Assembly: GCA_008923285.1 (NCBI GenBank)
Contig: WBSG01000008.1
Coordinates: 1 to 64,000, forward strand
Length of the DNA stretch: 64,000 bases
Origin: Betaproteobacteria bacterium SCN2
GTDB lineage: Bacteria; Pseudomonadota; Gammaproteobacteria; Burkholderiales; Thiobacillaceae
Direction of reading: 5' to 3'
Positions 35,005 through 48,221 of the stretch are shown piece by piece. The position numbers and the translations under genes are program-made. Under the pieces are notes generated by a model, which made no database searches, was not told the origin of the DNA, and was given only the letters and a program-made list of their open reading frames with translations. Positions within the stretch are counted from its first letter, which is position 1, and each line of letters begins with the position of its first letter.

Positions 35005-35427
35005 TCAGACCTTCTTGCGCAGTTTCTGGATCGCGGCAATCTGCGCCACGGCTTCGGCCAGTTCGGCCTGGGCCTTGGCAAGGTCCATCGCGGCGGACTT
35101 GTCCTTCATCGCATCTTCCGCGGCGCGCTTGGCTTCCAGCGCAGCGGCCTCATCCAGGTCCTGGCCGCGGATGGCGGAGTCGGACAGGATGGTGACGACG
35201 TGCGGCTGCACTTCAAGCACGCCGCCGGACACGAAAATCAGCTCTTCTTCGGCGACGTCGGGGCGCTTGATGCGCACCGAGCCGGGCTTGAGCTTGGTCA
35301 GCAGCGGAGTGTGGCGCGGATAGATGCCAAGTTCGCCCATCTCGCCCGGCACGGAAATGAATTCCGCGGTGCCGGAGAAGAGCGAGGTCTCTGCGCTGAC
35401 GATGTCGACGTGGAGTGTCATTGCCAT
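35005..35427 (-). CDS. atpC: ATP synthase F1 epsilon subunit
   Basis: This 140-aa central-stalk subunit couples gamma to the c-ring and can inhibit the ATPase. The N-terminal beta-sandwich has [26 protein letters not shown] (read from about residue 18), followed by two C-terminal Ala-rich helices. It is the last gene of the atp operon, 12 bases after atpD. Confidence 0.95.
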   Translation of the reverse strand: MAMTLHVDIVSAETSLFSGTAEFISVPGEMGELGIYPRHTPLLTKLKPGSVRIKRPDVAEEELIFVSGGVLEVQPHVVTILSDSAIRGQDLDEAAALEAKRAAEDAMKDKSAAMDLAKAQAELAEAVAQIAAIQKLRKKV

Positions 35428-35439
35428 GCGGCCTTACCT

Positions 35440-36828
<1,389 letters not shown>

Positions 36829-36873
36829 CTAAAAATTAATTCGTAATCTGTGTAAGCCGTTTGCCGTATTCAA

Positions 36874-37746
36874 TCAAACCGCGGCCGCGCCGGCCACGAT
36901 CTCCGACAGCTCCTTGGTAATGGCAGCCTGGCGGGTCTTGTTGTACAGCAGTTTCAGTTCGCCGATGACGTTCTTGGCGTTGTCGGAAGCGGCCTTCATC
37001 GCCACCATCCGTGCGGACTGCTCACAGGCGATGTTCTCGACCACGGCCTGGTACACGATGGACTCGATGTAGCGGGTCAGCAGCGCATCCACCACCGGCT
37101 TGGCATCGGGTTCGTAGATGTAGTCCCAGTGGTGCTTGAGCTTTTCCTCTTCGCTGCCGGCGGCCTGCTCCAGCGGCAACAGCTGCTTCAGCGTGGGCTC
37201 CTGCTTCATGGTGTTGACGAAGCGGTTGTACACGACGTACAGCGCATCGATCCTGCCTTCGACGTAGGCGTCGAGCATGACCTTGACCGGGCCGATCAGG
37301 CGCTCCATGTGCGGGGCGTCGCCCAGCGCGGTGAGCTGGGAAACGACATTGCCGCCCATGCGCTGCATGAAGCCGAGGCCCTTGTTGCCGATGGCGGTGA
37401 CGTCGATGCCGACGCCCTGGCCTTCCCATTCCTTGATCTTGCTCAGCACCACCCTCAGGGCATTGGTGTTCAGACCGCCGCACAGGCCCTTGTCGGAAGT
37501 AACGACGACGAGGCCGACACGCTTGGTCTGCTCGCGGCGCACCACGAAGGGATGCTTGTACTCAGGGTGAGCATAGGCCATGTGCACGGCGACGTTGGCG
37601 ATCTTTTCCGCATAGGGTCGGGCCGCCTTCATGCGTTCCTGCGCCTTGCGCATCTTGCTCGCCGCCACCATTTCCATGGCTTTGGTGATCTTGCGCGTGT
37701 TTTCCACGCTCTTGATCTTGGTTCGTATTTCCTTGCCTGCGGCCAT
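36874..37746 (-). CDS. atpG: ATP synthase F1 gamma subunit
   Basis: This 290-aa rotor shaft subunit has the N-terminal helix [20 protein letters not shown] and the C-terminal helix [14 protein letters not shown]-like segment (here [19 protein letters not shown]). The central Rossmann-like part has [13 protein letters not shown]. Confidence 0.96.
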   Translation of the reverse strand: MAAGKEIRTKIKSVENTRKITKAMEMVAASKMRKAQERMKAARPYAEKIANVAVHMAYAHPEYKHPFVVRREQTKRVGLVVVTSDKGLCGGLNTNALRVVLSKIKEWEGQGVGIDVTAIGNKGLGFMQRMGGNVVSQLTALGDAPHMERLIGPVKVMLDAYVEGRIDALYVVYNRFVNTMKQEPTLKQLLPLEQAAGSEEEKLKHHWDYIYEPDAKPVVDALLTRYIESIVYQAVVENIACEQSARMVAMKAASDNAKNVIGELKLLYNKTRQAAITKELSEIVAGAAAV

Positions 37747-37772
37747 TGCCGGGACTCCCGATTAATGCCGTA

Positions 37773-39314
37773 TCAATAAACAGCGGTCTGCTTGAAGGAC
37801 TCGATGGCCGACTTCAGCGCGGCTTCGTTGTCACCCGTCATCTCGCCGCTGGTGTTGATGGCGTCGAGCAGGGACTGGTGCTTGTCCTTCATGTAGGCTT
37901 GCAGCGCGGCCTCGAATGGCAGCACCTTATTCACCTCGACGCCGTCCATGTAGCCGTTGTTGACGGCGAACAGGGTCACGGCCATTTCGGCCACGCTCAT
38001 CGGCGAGTACTGCGGCTGCTTCATCAGTTCGGTCACGATCTTGCCGCGCTCAAGCTGCTTCTTGGTGGCTTCGTCCAGATCCGAGGCAAACTGCGCGAAG
38101 GCCGCGAGTTCGCGGTACTGCGCAAGCGCCAAGCGGATACCGCCGCCGAGCTTCTTGATGACCTTGGTCTGGGCAGCACCACCCACGCGCGACACGGACA
38201 GACCGGCGTTGATGGCAGGACGGATACCGGCGTTGAACAGGTCGGTTTCCAGGAATATCTGGCCGTCGGTAATCGAAATCACGTTGGTCGGCACGAAGGC
38301 GGACACGTCGCCAGCCTGGGTTTCGATGATGGGCAGCGCGGTCAGCGAGCCGGTCTTGCCCTTCACAGCGCCGTTGGTGGCCTTTTCGACGAAGTCGGCG
38401 TTGACGCGCGCAGCGCGCTCGAGCAGGCGGGAGTGCAGGTAGAACACGTCGCCGGGGTAGGCTTCGCGGCCCGGCGGGCGGCGCAGCAGCAGGGAGATCT
38501 GGCGGTAGGCCCAGGCCTGCTTGGTAAGGTCGTCATACACGATCAGGGCGTCTTCGCCGGTGTCGCGGAAGAACTCGCCCATGGCGCAGCCGGCGTAGGG
38601 GGCCAGGTACTGCATAGCAGCGGAGTCGGAAGCGGAAGCGGCGACGATAATGGTGTGGGCCATGGCGCCGTGCTCTTCCAGCTTGCGCACCACGTTGGCG
38701 ATGGAGGAGGCCTTCTGGCCGACCGCCACGTACACGCAGGTCACGCCGGTGCTCTTCTGGTTGATGATGGCGTCGATCGCCACGGCGGTCTTGCCGGTCT
38801 GGCGGTCGCCGATGATCAGTTCGCGCTGGCCGCGGCCGATCGGCACCATGGAGTCGATCGACTTGAGGCCGGTCTGCACCGGCTGGTTCACCGACTGGCG
38901 CGCAATCACGCCGGGGGCGATGACCTCCATCGGGGAAGTCCTGCTGGTGTTGATCGGGCCCTTGCCGTCGATGGGCTGGCCCAGCGCGTTGACCACGCGG
39001 CCTTTCAGCTCGGGGCCGACCGGCACTTCCAGGATGCGGCCGGTGCACTTGGCGGTGTCGCCTTCCTTGAGGTGCTCGTAATCGCCCAGCACCACGACGC
39101 CGACGGAGTCGCGCTCGAGGTTGAGCGCCACGCCGAACACGTTGCCGGGCAGTTCGATCATTTCGCCGGACATCACGTCCGACAGGCCGTGCACGCGGAT
39201 GATGCCGTCGGTCACGGACACGATGGTGCCCTGGGTGCGCAGTTCGGAACCGGTTCCCAGGTTCTCGATCTTGGCTTTAATCAGTTCGCTGATTTCGCTT
39301 GGGTTCAGTTGCAT
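37773..39314 (-). CDS. atpA: ATP synthase F1 alpha subunit
   Basis: This 513-aa non-catalytic nucleotide-binding subunit has the P-loop GDRQTGKT and the arginine finger region in [11 protein letters not shown] (here [11 protein letters not shown]). The start is set at the ATG giving MQLNPSEIS, the family N-terminus. An ATG two codons upstream (39320) is possible. Confidence 0.97.
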   Translation of the reverse strand: MQLNPSEISELIKAKIENLGTGSELRTQGTIVSVTDGIIRVHGLSDVMSGEMIELPGNVFGVALNLERDSVGVVVLGDYEHLKEGDTAKCTGRILEVPVGPELKGRVVNALGQPIDGKGPINTSRTSPMEVIAPGVIARQSVNQPVQTGLKSIDSMVPIGRGQRELIIGDRQTGKTAVAIDAIINQKSTGVTCVYVAVGQKASSIANVVRKLEEHGAMAHTIIVAASASDSAAMQYLAPYAGCAMGEFFRDTGEDALIVYDDLTKQAWAYRQISLLLRRPPGREAYPGDVFYLHSRLLERAARVNADFVEKATNGAVKGKTGSLTALPIIETQAGDVSAFVPTNVISITDGQIFLETDLFNAGIRPAINAGLSVSRVGGAAQTKVIKKLGGGIRLALAQYRELAAFAQFASDLDEATKKQLERGKIVTELMKQPQYSPMSVAEMAVTLFAVNNGYMDGVEVNKVLPFEAALQAYMKDKHQSLLDAINTSGEMTGDNEAALKSAIESFKQTAVY

Positions 39315-39385
39315 GGTCATTTCCGGTCAGGCCGGTTCCGTATCTAAGTAAAATTCTTTTAAGCAGCCGAATAGTCAAGCCGCGT

Positions 39386-39916
39386 TCAGGCGGTGAGGGC
39401 TGCAGCCATTTTCTGCAGGCGGCCCTTTACCGAGCCGTCGATCACCTGGTCGCCCACGGTGATCACTGCGCCGCCGATGAGACTTTCGTCCACTTGCACG
39501 CTCGCCTGCACGTCACGCCCGAACTTGGCCTTGAGCGCCGCGACGACATCGGCTTTCTGCGCTTCGTTCATTTCCAGCGCGGAGACGATGGTGGCTTCCA
39601 GCACGCCTTCGGCTTCGTCCTTCAGCACTTCGTACTGGGCGGCGATTTCAGGCAGCAGGGTCAGGCGGTCGTTGGCGGCCAGCACGGCGAGCAGGTTCTT
39701 GCCTGCCTCGTCTGCGCTGGCGATCGAGCCGATGAATTCAGCGGCACGCACGGCCGAGACGCCGGGATCGGCGATCACGGCCTGCATCTGGTCATTGCCT
39801 GCGACCGCAGCCATGTTGCCCAGGCGGCCGGACCAGGCGGCCAGCGCATTGTTTTCCTTGGCGAGGCGGAAGACCGCTTCGGCGTAGGGACGGGCCAGGG
39901 TGGACAATTCGGCCAT
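39386..39916 (-). CDS. atpH: ATP synthase F1 delta subunit
   Basis: This 176-aa peripheral-stalk subunit on top of F1 has a helical N-terminal domain starting [16 protein letters not shown] and the C-terminal [20 protein letters not shown] strand. It begins 2 bases after the atpF stop. Confidence 0.95.
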   Translation of the reverse strand: MAELSTLARPYAEAVFRLAKENNALAAWSGRLGNMAAVAGNDQMQAVIADPGVSAVRAAEFIGSIASADEAGKNLLAVLAANDRLTLLPEIAAQYEVLKDEAEGVLEATIVSALEMNEAQKADVVAALKAKFGRDVQASVQVDESLIGGAVITVGDQVIDGSVKGRLQKMAAALTA

Positions 39917-39918
39917 GA

Positions 39919-40389
39919 TTACAGCTCGGCTTTCAGCTGGTTGAGCAAATCGGCATGCGACTGCGCGTTGACTTCGCGGCGCAGGATTCTTTCGGCACCC
40001 GCCACGGCCAGCGCGGCAACCTGTTCGCGCAGGCCTTCGCGGGCGCGGTTGGCTTCCTGCTCGATGTTGGCCTGGGCGGCAGCCAGCTGGCGTTCGCCTT
40101 CGGCCTTGGCGGCATTCTTGGCGTCTTCGACGATCTGCGCGGCGCGCTTTTCGGCCTGGGCCAGCACTTCGGCAGCCTGGGACTTGGCGTCACGCATGTT
40201 GTCGGCAGCAGCCTTGGCGGCCAGCTCGAGCTCGTGCTTGCCGCGATCGGCAGCGGCCAGACCGTCGGCGATCTGCTTCTTGCGCGCTTCGAGCGCATTC
40301 ATGATGGGCGGCCAGACGAACTTCATGCAAAACCACACGAAGAACACAAAGGTAATGGACTGGCCGATCAGGGTAGCGTTGAAATTCAT
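39919..40389 (-). CDS. atpF: ATP synthase Fo b subunit
   Basis: This 156-aa peripheral-stalk subunit has one N-terminal membrane helix (about 6-24) followed by a long Ala/Glu-rich coiled coil. The length matches the standard proteobacterial b subunit. Confidence 0.95.
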   Translation of the reverse strand: MNFNATLIGQSITFVFFVWFCMKFVWPPIMNALEARKKQIADGLAAADRGKHELELAAKAAADNMRDAKSQAAEVLAQAEKRAAQIVEDAKNAAKAEGERQLAAAQANIEQEANRAREGLREQVAALAVAGAERILRREVNAQSHADLLNQLKAEL

Positions 40390-40457
40390 GTTCGCACCTT
40401 CACTGGGGTATCAACGGCGAAGCAGGGCTTCGCCCGGTTTGCAGGTATCCGCCAGAA

Positions 40458-40718
<261 letters not shown>

Positions 40719-40757
40719 TTAAGTTGAAAAAGTAACTACGAATTTCCAGCAAATTCT

Positions 40758-41678
<921 letters not shown>

Positions 41679-41698
41679 TCAAAACGCACCTGCGATGC

Positions 41699-42055
41699 TT
41701 ATGGCTTTTTCAGTGCCGCCATCCAGCCCATCTGCCCCAGCACGAAGCCGGAGATCAACGCCAGCGGCTCGACCCTGCCGGACATGAAGCCCAGCGCCAG
41801 CAGCGCCACTGCGAGGATGAAGCGTTCGGCCTCAAGCCGGAAAAACTGTCCTAGTTGACGCTGCGCGGTCCAGTCGGAATGCGCTTCGCTTTCACGCTGC
41901 CTTGCCAGCATCAACAGGGTAATGATCAGGCTCACCGCCACCCCGAAAGCCGCCGATAGTGCGGTCTTTTCCCCCCATAACAGCCAGGCGATGCCCGCGA
42001 GAGCAAGTAGGACGGCAAGTTGTGCAACTGCCACCCGGGTGGTGGGCCGGAACAT
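41699..42055 (-). CDS. atpI: ATP synthase assembly protein AtpI
   Basis: This 118-aa membrane protein has four hydrophobic segments, the first gene of the atp operon. AtpI helps assemble the c-ring and is not part of the final enzyme. ATG 42055 has no Shine-Dalgarno sequence. A TTG at 42076 would add seven residues. Confidence 0.85.
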   Translation of the reverse strand: MFRPTTRVAVAQLAVLLALAGIAWLLWGEKTALSAAFGVAVSLIITLLMLARQRESEAHSDWTAQRQLGQFFRLEAERFILAVALLALGFMSGRVEPLALISGFVLGQMGWMAALKKP

Positions 42056-42064
42056 TAGACCGCG

Positions 42065-42094
42065 ATGATAGACCAATTGGCTAATTCAATGCAA
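42065..42094 (-). promoter_or_regulatory. Candidate sigma-70 promoter of the atp operon
   Basis: On the minus strand, TTGCAT (42094-42089) and TATCAT (42070-42065) are separated by 18 bases. Transcription would start about 3 bases before ATG 42055, giving a nearly leaderless mRNA, consistent with the absence of a ribosome site there. Confidence 0.3.
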
Positions 42095-42171
42095 TTAGGA
42101 TTTATTAGGGGATTGATAGGTTTTATCTACTGATTCCCGAATATTCCCGATTGCGCTTGCGGCACGGGCAA

Positions 42172-43023
42172 TCAAAGCGCGATGCCGAGCTTCTCCAGCA
42201 TGCCCTGCAGTTGTTCTGCGTCGGAAAACACCAGGGTCAGGCGGCCGCCATGGCGGCTCATGTGCACGCGCGCCTCCATGCCCAGGGTCTCGGACAGGGT
42301 TTCTTCCAGGCGGCGGATGTCGCGCGGCACCGACTTTTTCGCGGCCCTGGCGGTGTCGCCCTCTTTCAGCCTGGCGGCGCGACGCTCGACTTCGCGCACC
42401 GACAGGCCCTTTTCCTCGATCTCGTGGGCCAGGTCCTTCTGCTGGGTGGCATGCAAGGGCAGCAGTGCGCGCGCATGGCCCATTTCGATGAGACCGGCGG
42501 TGAGCATGTCCTGCACCGGCCTGGAAAGATTCAGCAGTCGCAGCAGGTTGGACACCGCCGCACGCGACTTGCCCACCGACTGCGCCACGGCATCGTGGGT
42601 CATGCCGAATTCCTGGATCAGGCGCTGCAGGCCGTGGGCCTGCTCGATGGCGTTGAGGTCTTCGCGCTGGATGTTCTCGATCAGAGCCATCGCCGCCACG
42701 GCTTCCTCGCGCACGTCCTTGATCAGCACCGGCACCTCGGTCAGGCCTGCGCGCTGCGCCGCGCGCCAGCGGCGCTCGCCGGCGATGATCTCGTACAGGC
42801 CGCCGTCGGTGCGCACCAGGATGGGCTGCATCAGGCCCTGGGTGCGGATGGATTCGGCCAGTTCGTCGAGCGCGGTTTCGTCGAAATGCGTGCGCGGCTG
42901 GTAGCGGCCCGGCTTCAATTGCGAAATCGCCAGGGTCCGCAAATCGCCCTTGTCGCCCGCCCCGCCGCCGTCGCCGCCCAAGAGTGCGTCGAGTCCGCGC
43001 CCGAGTCCTTTCATTTTTGCCAT
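42172..43023 (-). CDS. parB: Chromosome partitioning protein ParB
   Basis: This 283-aa CTP-dependent clamp binds parS and spreads around the origin. It has GERRWRAAQ (the CTP-binding GxRRxxA motif), the helix-turn-helix MTHDAVAQSVGKSRAAVSNLLRLL and a C-terminal dimerisation part. The start ATG 43023 follows AAGGGGG; upstream in-frame codons run into the repeat region. Three perfect parS targets lie at 46.6-48.8 kb. Confidence 0.95.
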   Translation of the reverse strand: MAKMKGLGRGLDALLGGDGGGAGDKGDLRTLAISQLKPGRYQPRTHFDETALDELAESIRTQGLMQPILVRTDGGLYEIIAGERRWRAAQRAGLTEVPVLIKDVREEAVAAMALIENIQREDLNAIEQAHGLQRLIQEFGMTHDAVAQSVGKSRAAVSNLLRLLNLSRPVQDMLTAGLIEMGHARALLPLHATQQKDLAHEIEEKGLSVREVERRAARLKEGDTARAAKKSVPRDIRRLEETLSETLGMEARVHMSRHGGRLTLVFSDAEQLQGMLEKLGIAL

Positions 43024-43059
43024 GTAACCCCCTTCAAAATTCGATAACAGAGCGGTTAA

Positions 43060-43111
43060 GGGAGGCAAGGGAGCAATAGCTTATTCCCTCTCCTATCCTC
43101 CCCTGCCCCCC
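43060..43111. repeat. Imperfect inverted repeat, CACAGGG family, copy 1
   Basis: The left arm at 43060-43079 (GGGAGGCAAGGGAGCAATAG) pairs with the right arm at 43093-43111 (CTATCCTCCCCTGCCCCCC) with a few mismatches and a 13-base loop. Read on the minus strand the element begins TTTCACAGGGGGG, like the element at 59604-59683. It lies in the 129-base gap between parA and parB. Confidence 0.75.
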
Positions 43112-43152
43112 TGTGAAACGCTTTTGGATTTTTTCTGCATCAAAGGTTTTTT

Positions 43153-43941
43153 TCATTCCGCCATTGCTCCGGCCGCAATGCCATAGCGTTGCAAGACTTC
43201 GCGCGCCAGCGCGACGTAAGCCTGCGCGCCTTTCGAGGAGGGATCGTAGATCACCCCCGGCAACCCGTGGCTGGGCGCCTCGGCCAGTCGCACGTTGCGC
43301 GGAATCACGGTGTCGAACACCTTGTCGCCGAAATGGCTCTTCAGTTCCGAGGCCACCTGTTGCGCCAGGGTCGAGCGCGGGTCGTACATCACGCGCAACA
43401 GGCCCTCGATCTCGATGCCCGGGTTGAGCCGCGCCTTCACCTTCTTGATGGTGGCGACGAGGTCGGTGAGCCCTTCCAGCGCGTAGTATTCGCACTGCAT
43501 GGGGATCAGCACCGCGTGCGCGGCGGCGAGCGCATTGACCGTGAGCAGGTTGAGCGTGGGCGCGCAGTCGACGAGGACGAAATCGTATTCCTGCGCGACC
43601 CTGCCGAGTTCCGTCTTGAGGCGGTATTCACGGCTCTCGATGTCGACCATGTCGATCTCGCTGCCCGACAGCTCGCGGTTCGCCGGCACCACGTCGAAGC
43701 CGCCGCGCTGCGAGCGCAGCCGGCTGGAATGGATGTCGGCCTGTCCCAGCAGCACCTGGTAGGCCGTCGGCATGGCCGTGCGCTTCTCCACGCCGGCGCC
43801 CATGGTGGCATTGCCCTGGGGGTCGAGGTCGACCAGAAGTACGCGCTGGCCCTGCTGGGCCAGCGCACAGGCAAGATTGACGGCGGTAGTGGTCTTCCCT
43901 ACTCCGCCCTTCTGGTTCGCGATTGCTAGTATCCTGCTCAT
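43153..43941 (-). CDS. parA: Chromosome partitioning ATPase ParA
   Basis: This 262-aa deviant-Walker ATPase moves ParB-parS complexes. The N-terminus is SRILAIANQKGGVGKTTTAV with the signature Lys; Walker A' LVDLDPQGNA and VLVDCAPTLN follow. ATG 43941 gives the family start; ATG 43953 would add four residues. It precedes parB on the same transcript and is separated from it by a dispersed inverted repeat. Confidence 0.95.
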   Translation of the reverse strand: MSRILAIANQKGGVGKTTTAVNLACALAQQGQRVLLVDLDPQGNATMGAGVEKRTAMPTAYQVLLGQADIHSSRLRSQRGGFDVVPANRELSGSEIDMVDIESREYRLKTELGRVAQEYDFVLVDCAPTLNLLTVNALAAAHAVLIPMQCEYYALEGLTDLVATIKKVKARLNPGIEIEGLLRVMYDPRSTLAQQVASELKSHFGDKVFDTVIPRNVRLAEAPSHGLPGVIYDPSSKGAQAYVALAREVLQRYGIAAGAMAE

Positions 43942-43963
43942 CAATTTTTCCATCCAAATCCAC

Positions 43964-44027
43964 AAGGAGGGCAAGAGGACAGGAGGAAAACCGAATACAG
44001 AGAACCCCTTGTCCTCATGTCCTCTTT
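43964..44027. repeat. Imperfect inverted repeat, AGGACA family, copy 2
   Basis: The left arm, about 43964-43986 (AAGGAGGGCAAGAGGACAGG), pairs with the right arm, about 44006-44027 (CCCTTGTCCTCATGTCCTCT), with about 5 mismatches or wobble pairs. It is homologous to the element at 34861-34926. It lies in the 97-base gap between rsmG and parA. Confidence 0.85.
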
Positions 44028-44038
44028 GTTCGAGCCTT

Positions 44039-44662
44039 TCATCCCCATTCCATCATCACCACACAACGCTCGGCGTTCAGGCCCGGCACTTTCAATTCGA
44101 TCACTTCCCTGACCCGCACCTCGGCCGGCAAGGCGGCGATTTCTTCCTGCGGCAGCCGGCCCTTCATGGCCGCCCACTGTCCGTCCGGCTTGAGCAGATG
44201 CCGGGTCAGGTTGACGAAATCCACCAGGCTGGAGAAGGCGCGCGAGACCACGGTATCCGCCCCGCCGGCCAGCACCGCATCCTCCACGCGGCGCCCCTCG
44301 ATCTTCACGTTAGTAAGCGCCAACTCTGCCGCAACCTGGCGCTGGAAGGCGGCTTTCTTGTCCACCGCCTCCACACTGACCACCTGCCAGTCGGGCCGCG
44401 CCATGGCCAGCGCGAGCCCCGGCAGCCCCGCCCCGCTACCCACATCGACCACCAGCGGACCTCGGATGTGCGGCAGCACCGACAGGCTGTCGAGCAGATG
44501 GTGGGTCACCCATTCGCGCGGATTCCTCAGGGCGGTAAGGTTGTAGACGCGGTTCCACTTGGCCATCAGTTCCAGATAGGCCAGCAGCTTGTTCTGCGCC
44601 TCCGGGCCGGCATCAACCCCCAGTTCCGCGACCCCCGCCGCTAGCTGTGCGGCGAGGCTCAT
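44039..44662 (-). CDS. rsmG: 16S rRNA (guanine-527-N7)-methyltransferase RsmG
   Basis: This 207-aa AdoMet-dependent enzyme methylates G527 of 16S rRNA. The Rossmann motif I is [14 protein letters not shown], followed by the VVSRAFSSL motif. It overlaps the mnmG stop by four bases. Confidence 0.95.
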   Translation of the reverse strand: MSLAAQLAAGVAELGVDAGPEAQNKLLAYLELMAKWNRVYNLTALRNPREWVTHHLLDSLSVLPHIRGPLVVDVGSGAGLPGLALAMARPDWQVVSVEAVDKKAAFQRQVAAELALTNVKIEGRRVEDAVLAGGADTVVSRAFSSLVDFVNLTRHLLKPDGQWAAMKGRLPQEEIAALPAEVRVREVIELKVPGLNAERCVVMMEWG

Positions 44663-46557
44663 GCGGTCTTTTTATCGATATCCGGCCGGAAGCCGCGCTT
44701 GGCGTACACCATCAGCGCCGAAATCGCCGCTGGGGTGATGCCCTGCAGGCGCGAGGCTTGGCCCAGGGTTTCCGGCTTGTGCTTGTTGAGGCGCTGGCGC
44801 ACTTCGATGGAAAGACCGGTCAGCTGCATGTAGTCGAAATCCTGCGGCAGCCTGAGTTCCTCCTGCTCGCGATGCTTTTCCACCTCATCCTTCTGTCGTT
44901 CGATATAGCCCTGGTATTTGGCCTGGATTTCCAGCTGCTCGATGACCTTTTCATCTTCCACCCCGGGCGCGCCGCCGGGCAGTTTGAGCAGGCTGGCATA
45001 GCCCACCTCGGGCCGGCGCAGCAGCTCGTACAGGTTGTACTCGCGCTCGATGGCCTTGCCCAGCACCGCTTCGGCCTCGCCCGCCGGCACGATTTCCGGG
45101 CGCACCCAGGTGGTTTTCAGGCGCTCCGATTCGGCCGCGATGGCGTCGCGCTTGCGGTTGAAGGCGTCCCAGCGGAGGTCGTCGACCAGCCCCAGCGCGC
45201 GGCCGATTTCGGTCAGGCGCATGTCGGCATTGTCCTCGCGCAGGGACAGCCGGTATTCGGCGCGGCTGGTGAACATGCGGTAGGGCTCGGACACCCCGCG
45301 CGTGATGAGGTCGTCGACCAGCACGCCGAGATAGGCTTCGTGGCGGGCCGGATGCCAGGCGTCCTTTTCCTGGGCGTGGCGCGCGGCATTGAGGCCGGCG
45401 AGCAGGCCCTGGGCGGCGGCTTCCTCATAGCCGGTGGTGCCATTGATCTGGCCGGCGAAGAACAGCCCCTGGATGGACTTGGTCTCCAGGCTCGCCTTCA
45501 GGTTGCGCGGGTCGAAGTAGTCGTATTCGATGGCGTAGCCCGGGCGCAGGATGTGCGCGTTCTCCAGGCCGGGGATGGAGTGCACCGCGGCCAACTGGAT
45601 GTCGAAAGGCAGCGAGGTGGAAATGCCGTTGGGATAGACCTCGTGCGTGTCGAGCCCCTCTGGTTCGAGGAAGATCTGGTGGCTTTGCTTCTCGGCAAAG
45701 CGATTGACCTTGTCCTCGATGGACGGGCAGTAGCGCGGCCCCACCCCTTCGATCACCCCTGTGAACATGGGCGAACGCTCGAAACCCGAGCGGATGATGT
45801 CGTGGGTGTGCGAGTTGGTGTGGGTGATCCAGCACGATACCTGGCGCGGGTGCATGTCGCGGCGACCGATGAAGGAAAACACCGGCGCCGGCTCATCGCC
45901 CGGCTGTTCCTGGCACCTGGACCAGTCGATGGTGCGGCCGTCGAGTCGCGGCGGCGTGCCGGTCTTCAGCCGCCCCACCGGCAGCTCGAGCTCACGCAGG
46001 CGGTGCGCAAGCGATCTCGCCGGCGGGTCGCCCATGCGCCCCGCTTCATAATTATTCAAGCCGACATGGATCAGACCGGCAAGGAAGGTGCCGGCGGTGA
46101 GCACCACCGCGCGCGCGGAGAACTCCAGCCCCAACTGCGTGCGCACGCCCGTGACGCGATCGCCCTCGACGACAAGATCGTCCACGGCCTGCTGGAACAG
46201 GGTGAGGTTTTCCTGGTTTTCCAGGCGCCGGCGAATCGCCGCCTTGTACAGCACGCGGTCGGCCTGGGCGCGGGTGGCGCGCACCGCCGGGCCCTTGGAA
46301 GCGTTCAGGGTGCGGAACTGGATGCCGGCCTCGTCAGTGGCGAGCGCCATCGCCCCACCCAGCGCATCGACTTCCTTGACCAGGTGGCCCTTGCCGATGC
46401 CGCCGATGGACGGATTGCAGGACATGGCGCCGAGGGTTTCGATGTTGTGGCTCAGCAGCAGCGTCCTGGCGCCGGCGCGCGCGGCCGCCAGCGCGGCCTC
46501 CGTGCCGGCATGGCCGCCGCCCACCACGATCACATCGTACGTCTCGGGAAATTTCAT
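44659..46557 (-). CDS. mnmG: tRNA uridine-5-carboxymethylaminomethyl modification enzyme MnmG (GidA)
   Basis: This 632-aa FAD-dependent partner of MnmE modifies the wobble uridine of several tRNAs. It has [17 protein letters not shown] near the N-terminus, [29 protein letters not shown] and a C-terminal helical domain. MnmE is encoded 6.4 kb away in this window. Confidence 0.97.
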   Translation of the reverse strand: MKFPETYDVIVVGGGHAGTEAALAAARAGARTLLLSHNIETLGAMSCNPSIGGIGKGHLVKEVDALGGAMALATDEAGIQFRTLNASKGPAVRATRAQADRVLYKAAIRRRLENQENLTLFQQAVDDLVVEGDRVTGVRTQLGLEFSARAVVLTAGTFLAGLIHVGLNNYEAGRMGDPPARSLAHRLRELELPVGRLKTGTPPRLDGRTIDWSRCQEQPGDEPAPVFSFIGRRDMHPRQVSCWITHTNSHTHDIIRSGFERSPMFTGVIEGVGPRYCPSIEDKVNRFAEKQSHQIFLEPEGLDTHEVYPNGISTSLPFDIQLAAVHSIPGLENAHILRPGYAIEYDYFDPRNLKASLETKSIQGLFFAGQINGTTGYEEAAAQGLLAGLNAARHAQEKDAWHPARHEAYLGVLVDDLITRGVSEPYRMFTSRAEYRLSLREDNADMRLTEIGRALGLVDDLRWDAFNRKRDAIAAESERLKTTWVRPEIVPAGEAEAVLGKAIEREYNLYELLRRPEVGYASLLKLPGGAPGVEDEKVIEQLEIQAKYQGYIERQKDEVEKHREQEELRLPQDFDYMQLTGLSIEVRQRLNKHKPETLGQASRLQGITPAAISALMVYAKRGFRPDIDKKTA

Positions 46558-46582
46558 GGGCGCAATTCTACGCCACCGCGGC

Positions 46583-46596
46583 GTTTCACGTGAAAC
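46583..46596. promoter_or_regulatory. parS: parS site 1
   Basis: GTTTCACGTGAAAC is a perfect match to the universal bacterial parS core. It lies in the gap between mnmG and pxpA. Confidence 0.93.
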
Positions 46597-46602
46597 AAAA
46601 GC

Positions 46603-47319
46603 TCAGCTGCCGCGCAAGACGCTCCCCAGCAGGCGCGCCAGCTCCGCCGCCCGCGGGCCTTCGCCATGCAGGCACAGGGTGTCGGCACGCAGCTGCAACT
46701 GGCCGCCATCCAGCGTCGGCAGTGCCTGTCCGGCCGCAATTTTTTCCGCCTGGACGAGCGCCTCGTGCGGATGTTCGATCACCGCGCCGGGCATGCCGCG
46801 CGGCGCCAGCTCACCGCTGCTCAAATAGCGACGATCGGCAAACGCCTCCTCCAGCACCGCCAGCCCGGCCGCCCGCGCCCATGCGGCCAGCGGAGCGCCT
46901 GCCAGCACCACCAGGACCAGGCCCGGCAACTCCCGCATCGCGGCAATCACGGCAGCGCCGGTCTCGCGGTCGCGTGCCGCGCGATTGTAGAGCGCGCCAT
47001 GCGGTTTCACGTGAAACAGCCGCATGCCCAGTTCGTCCGCCAGCGACTGCAAGGCCTGCGTCTGCTCGACCACCCAGCGGCTGATGTCGGCCGGACTGGC
47101 ATGCATCGCCTGGCGGCCGAAGTTGGCCGGGTCGGGATAGCTCGGATGCGCCCCGGCCGCCACGCCATGTGCTTGTGCCAGCCGCAGGGTGGCGCGCATG
47201 GAATGCGCGTCACCGACATGTCCTCCGCAGGCGATCGACACCCGCTGCACGTGCGGCACGATCAGGTCGTCTGCGCCGCCCTCGCCCACATCGGCATTGA
47301 GTTCGATCAGTCTGTCCAT
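46603..47319 (-). CDS. pxpA: 5-oxoprolinase subunit PxpA (LamB/YcsF family)
   Basis: This 238-aa subunit works with PxpB and PxpC in ATP-dependent opening of 5-oxoproline to glutamate. The family signature is LNADVGEG at the N-terminus, followed by IACGGHVGD and VKPHGALYN. It is the last gene of the pxpBCA operon and overlaps pxpC by 13 bases. A parS site lies inside the gene at 47004-47017 and encodes part of the LFHVKPHG stretch. Confidence 0.93.
   Translation of the reverse strand: MDRLIELNADVGEGGADDLIVPHVQRVSIACGGHVGDAHSMRATLRLAQAHGVAAGAHPSYPDPANFGRQAMHASPADISRWVVEQTQALQSLADELGMRLFHVKPHGALYNRAARDRETGAAVIAAMRELPGLVLVVLAGAPLAAWARAAGLAVLEEAFADRRYLSSGELAPRGMPGAVIEHPHEALVQAEKIAAGQALPTLDGGQLQLRADTLCLHGEGPRAAELARLLGSVLRGS
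47004..47017. promoter_or_regulatory. parS: parS site 2, inside pxpA
   Basis: GTTTCACGTGAAAC, a perfect parS core, lies within the coding sequence of pxpA. Confidence 0.93.
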
Positions 47320-48221
47320 GCAATCGCCCCGTCCAGGGATGCCTGCAGCCTGCGCCAGGCGGCCTGCGCCTCGTCGCGGGTGACAAAGGCAAAACGCAAG
47401 GCATCTCCAGGCCGCAACTGCGCCAGGCGATGCAGGTCCGCAGCAATGATGCCGGCGATCACCGGATAGCCGCCAGTCACCGGCCCGTCCCAGCCGAGGA
47501 TGATGGGGTTGCCATCGGGCGGCACCTGGATCGCCCCCGGCAGCACCGCCTGCGAGGCAAGTTCGCCGCCCGCATAATCGAGTGTCGCGCCGCTCAGGCG
47601 CAGGCCCAGCCGATTGGCGTCCGCGCTCACGCGAAATGCACAGTCGGACAGCCGCTTGAGTGCAGCGTCGGCAAATCCGGGCAGCTGCGGGCCGGGCAAA
47701 ATTCGCAGCGCATCATCGCTTTCGTCAAAGCCCAGCACACCGGCCCGGCAGTGCGCGGCCAGCCCGAGCGGCAGGCGATCGCCCGCCCGCAAGGCCCGCC
47801 CCTGCCAGCCGCCCAAGCCGCCCGGCAGGAAAGTGCTGCGGCTGCCCATGACCGGCGGCGTCTCGATGCCGCCCGCCACCGCCAGCCAGGCCCGCAGTCC
47901 CTTGTCCGCCGTCCCCAGTTCCAGCTCGCCGCCGGCAGGGATCGCCCAGGCGTGCCCGCGCGCCACGCTCTCGCCGTTGCAGCGAGCCAGCATGTCCGCG
48001 CCTGTCAGCGCGATGGTGCCGCCTTCGGGAAAGCGCAGCCGGGGACCGCGCAGCAGCAGTTCGATGCCGGCCGCCCCCTCCGCATTGCCAACCAGACGGT
48101 TGGCCAATGCCAGTGCCGTCGCGTCCGCCGCCCCGCCTTCCGGTACGCCCTGGGCACGAAACCCCGGCCGCCCCAGGTCCATGACCAGATCCAGTCGCCC
48201 GGCCCTGACAACATCGATCAT
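47307..48221 (-). CDS. pxpC: 5-oxoprolinase subunit PxpC (carboxyltransferase C/D-like)
   Basis: This 304-aa subunit C of 5-oxoprolinase belongs to the family related to the biotin-dependent carboxyltransferase domain of urea amidolyase. It has MDLGRPGFRAQGVPEGG near the N-terminus, GSRSTFLPGGLGG, and PDGNPIILGWDGPVTGGYPV near the C-terminus. The start ATG overlaps the pxpB stop (ATGA). The open frame goes on upstream, but that part only mirrors pxpB. Confidence 0.92.
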   Translation of the reverse strand: MIDVVRAGRLDLVMDLGRPGFRAQGVPEGGAADATALALANRLVGNAEGAAGIELLLRGPRLRFPEGGTIALTGADMLARCNGESVARGHAWAIPAGGELELGTADKGLRAWLAVAGGIETPPVMGSRSTFLPGGLGGWQGRALRAGDRLPLGLAAHCRAGVLGFDESDDALRILPGPQLPGFADAALKRLSDCAFRVSADANRLGLRLSGATLDYAGGELASQAVLPGAIQVPPDGNPIILGWDGPVTGGYPVIAGIIAADLHRLAQLRPGDALRFAFVTRDEAQAAWRRLQASLDGAIAWTD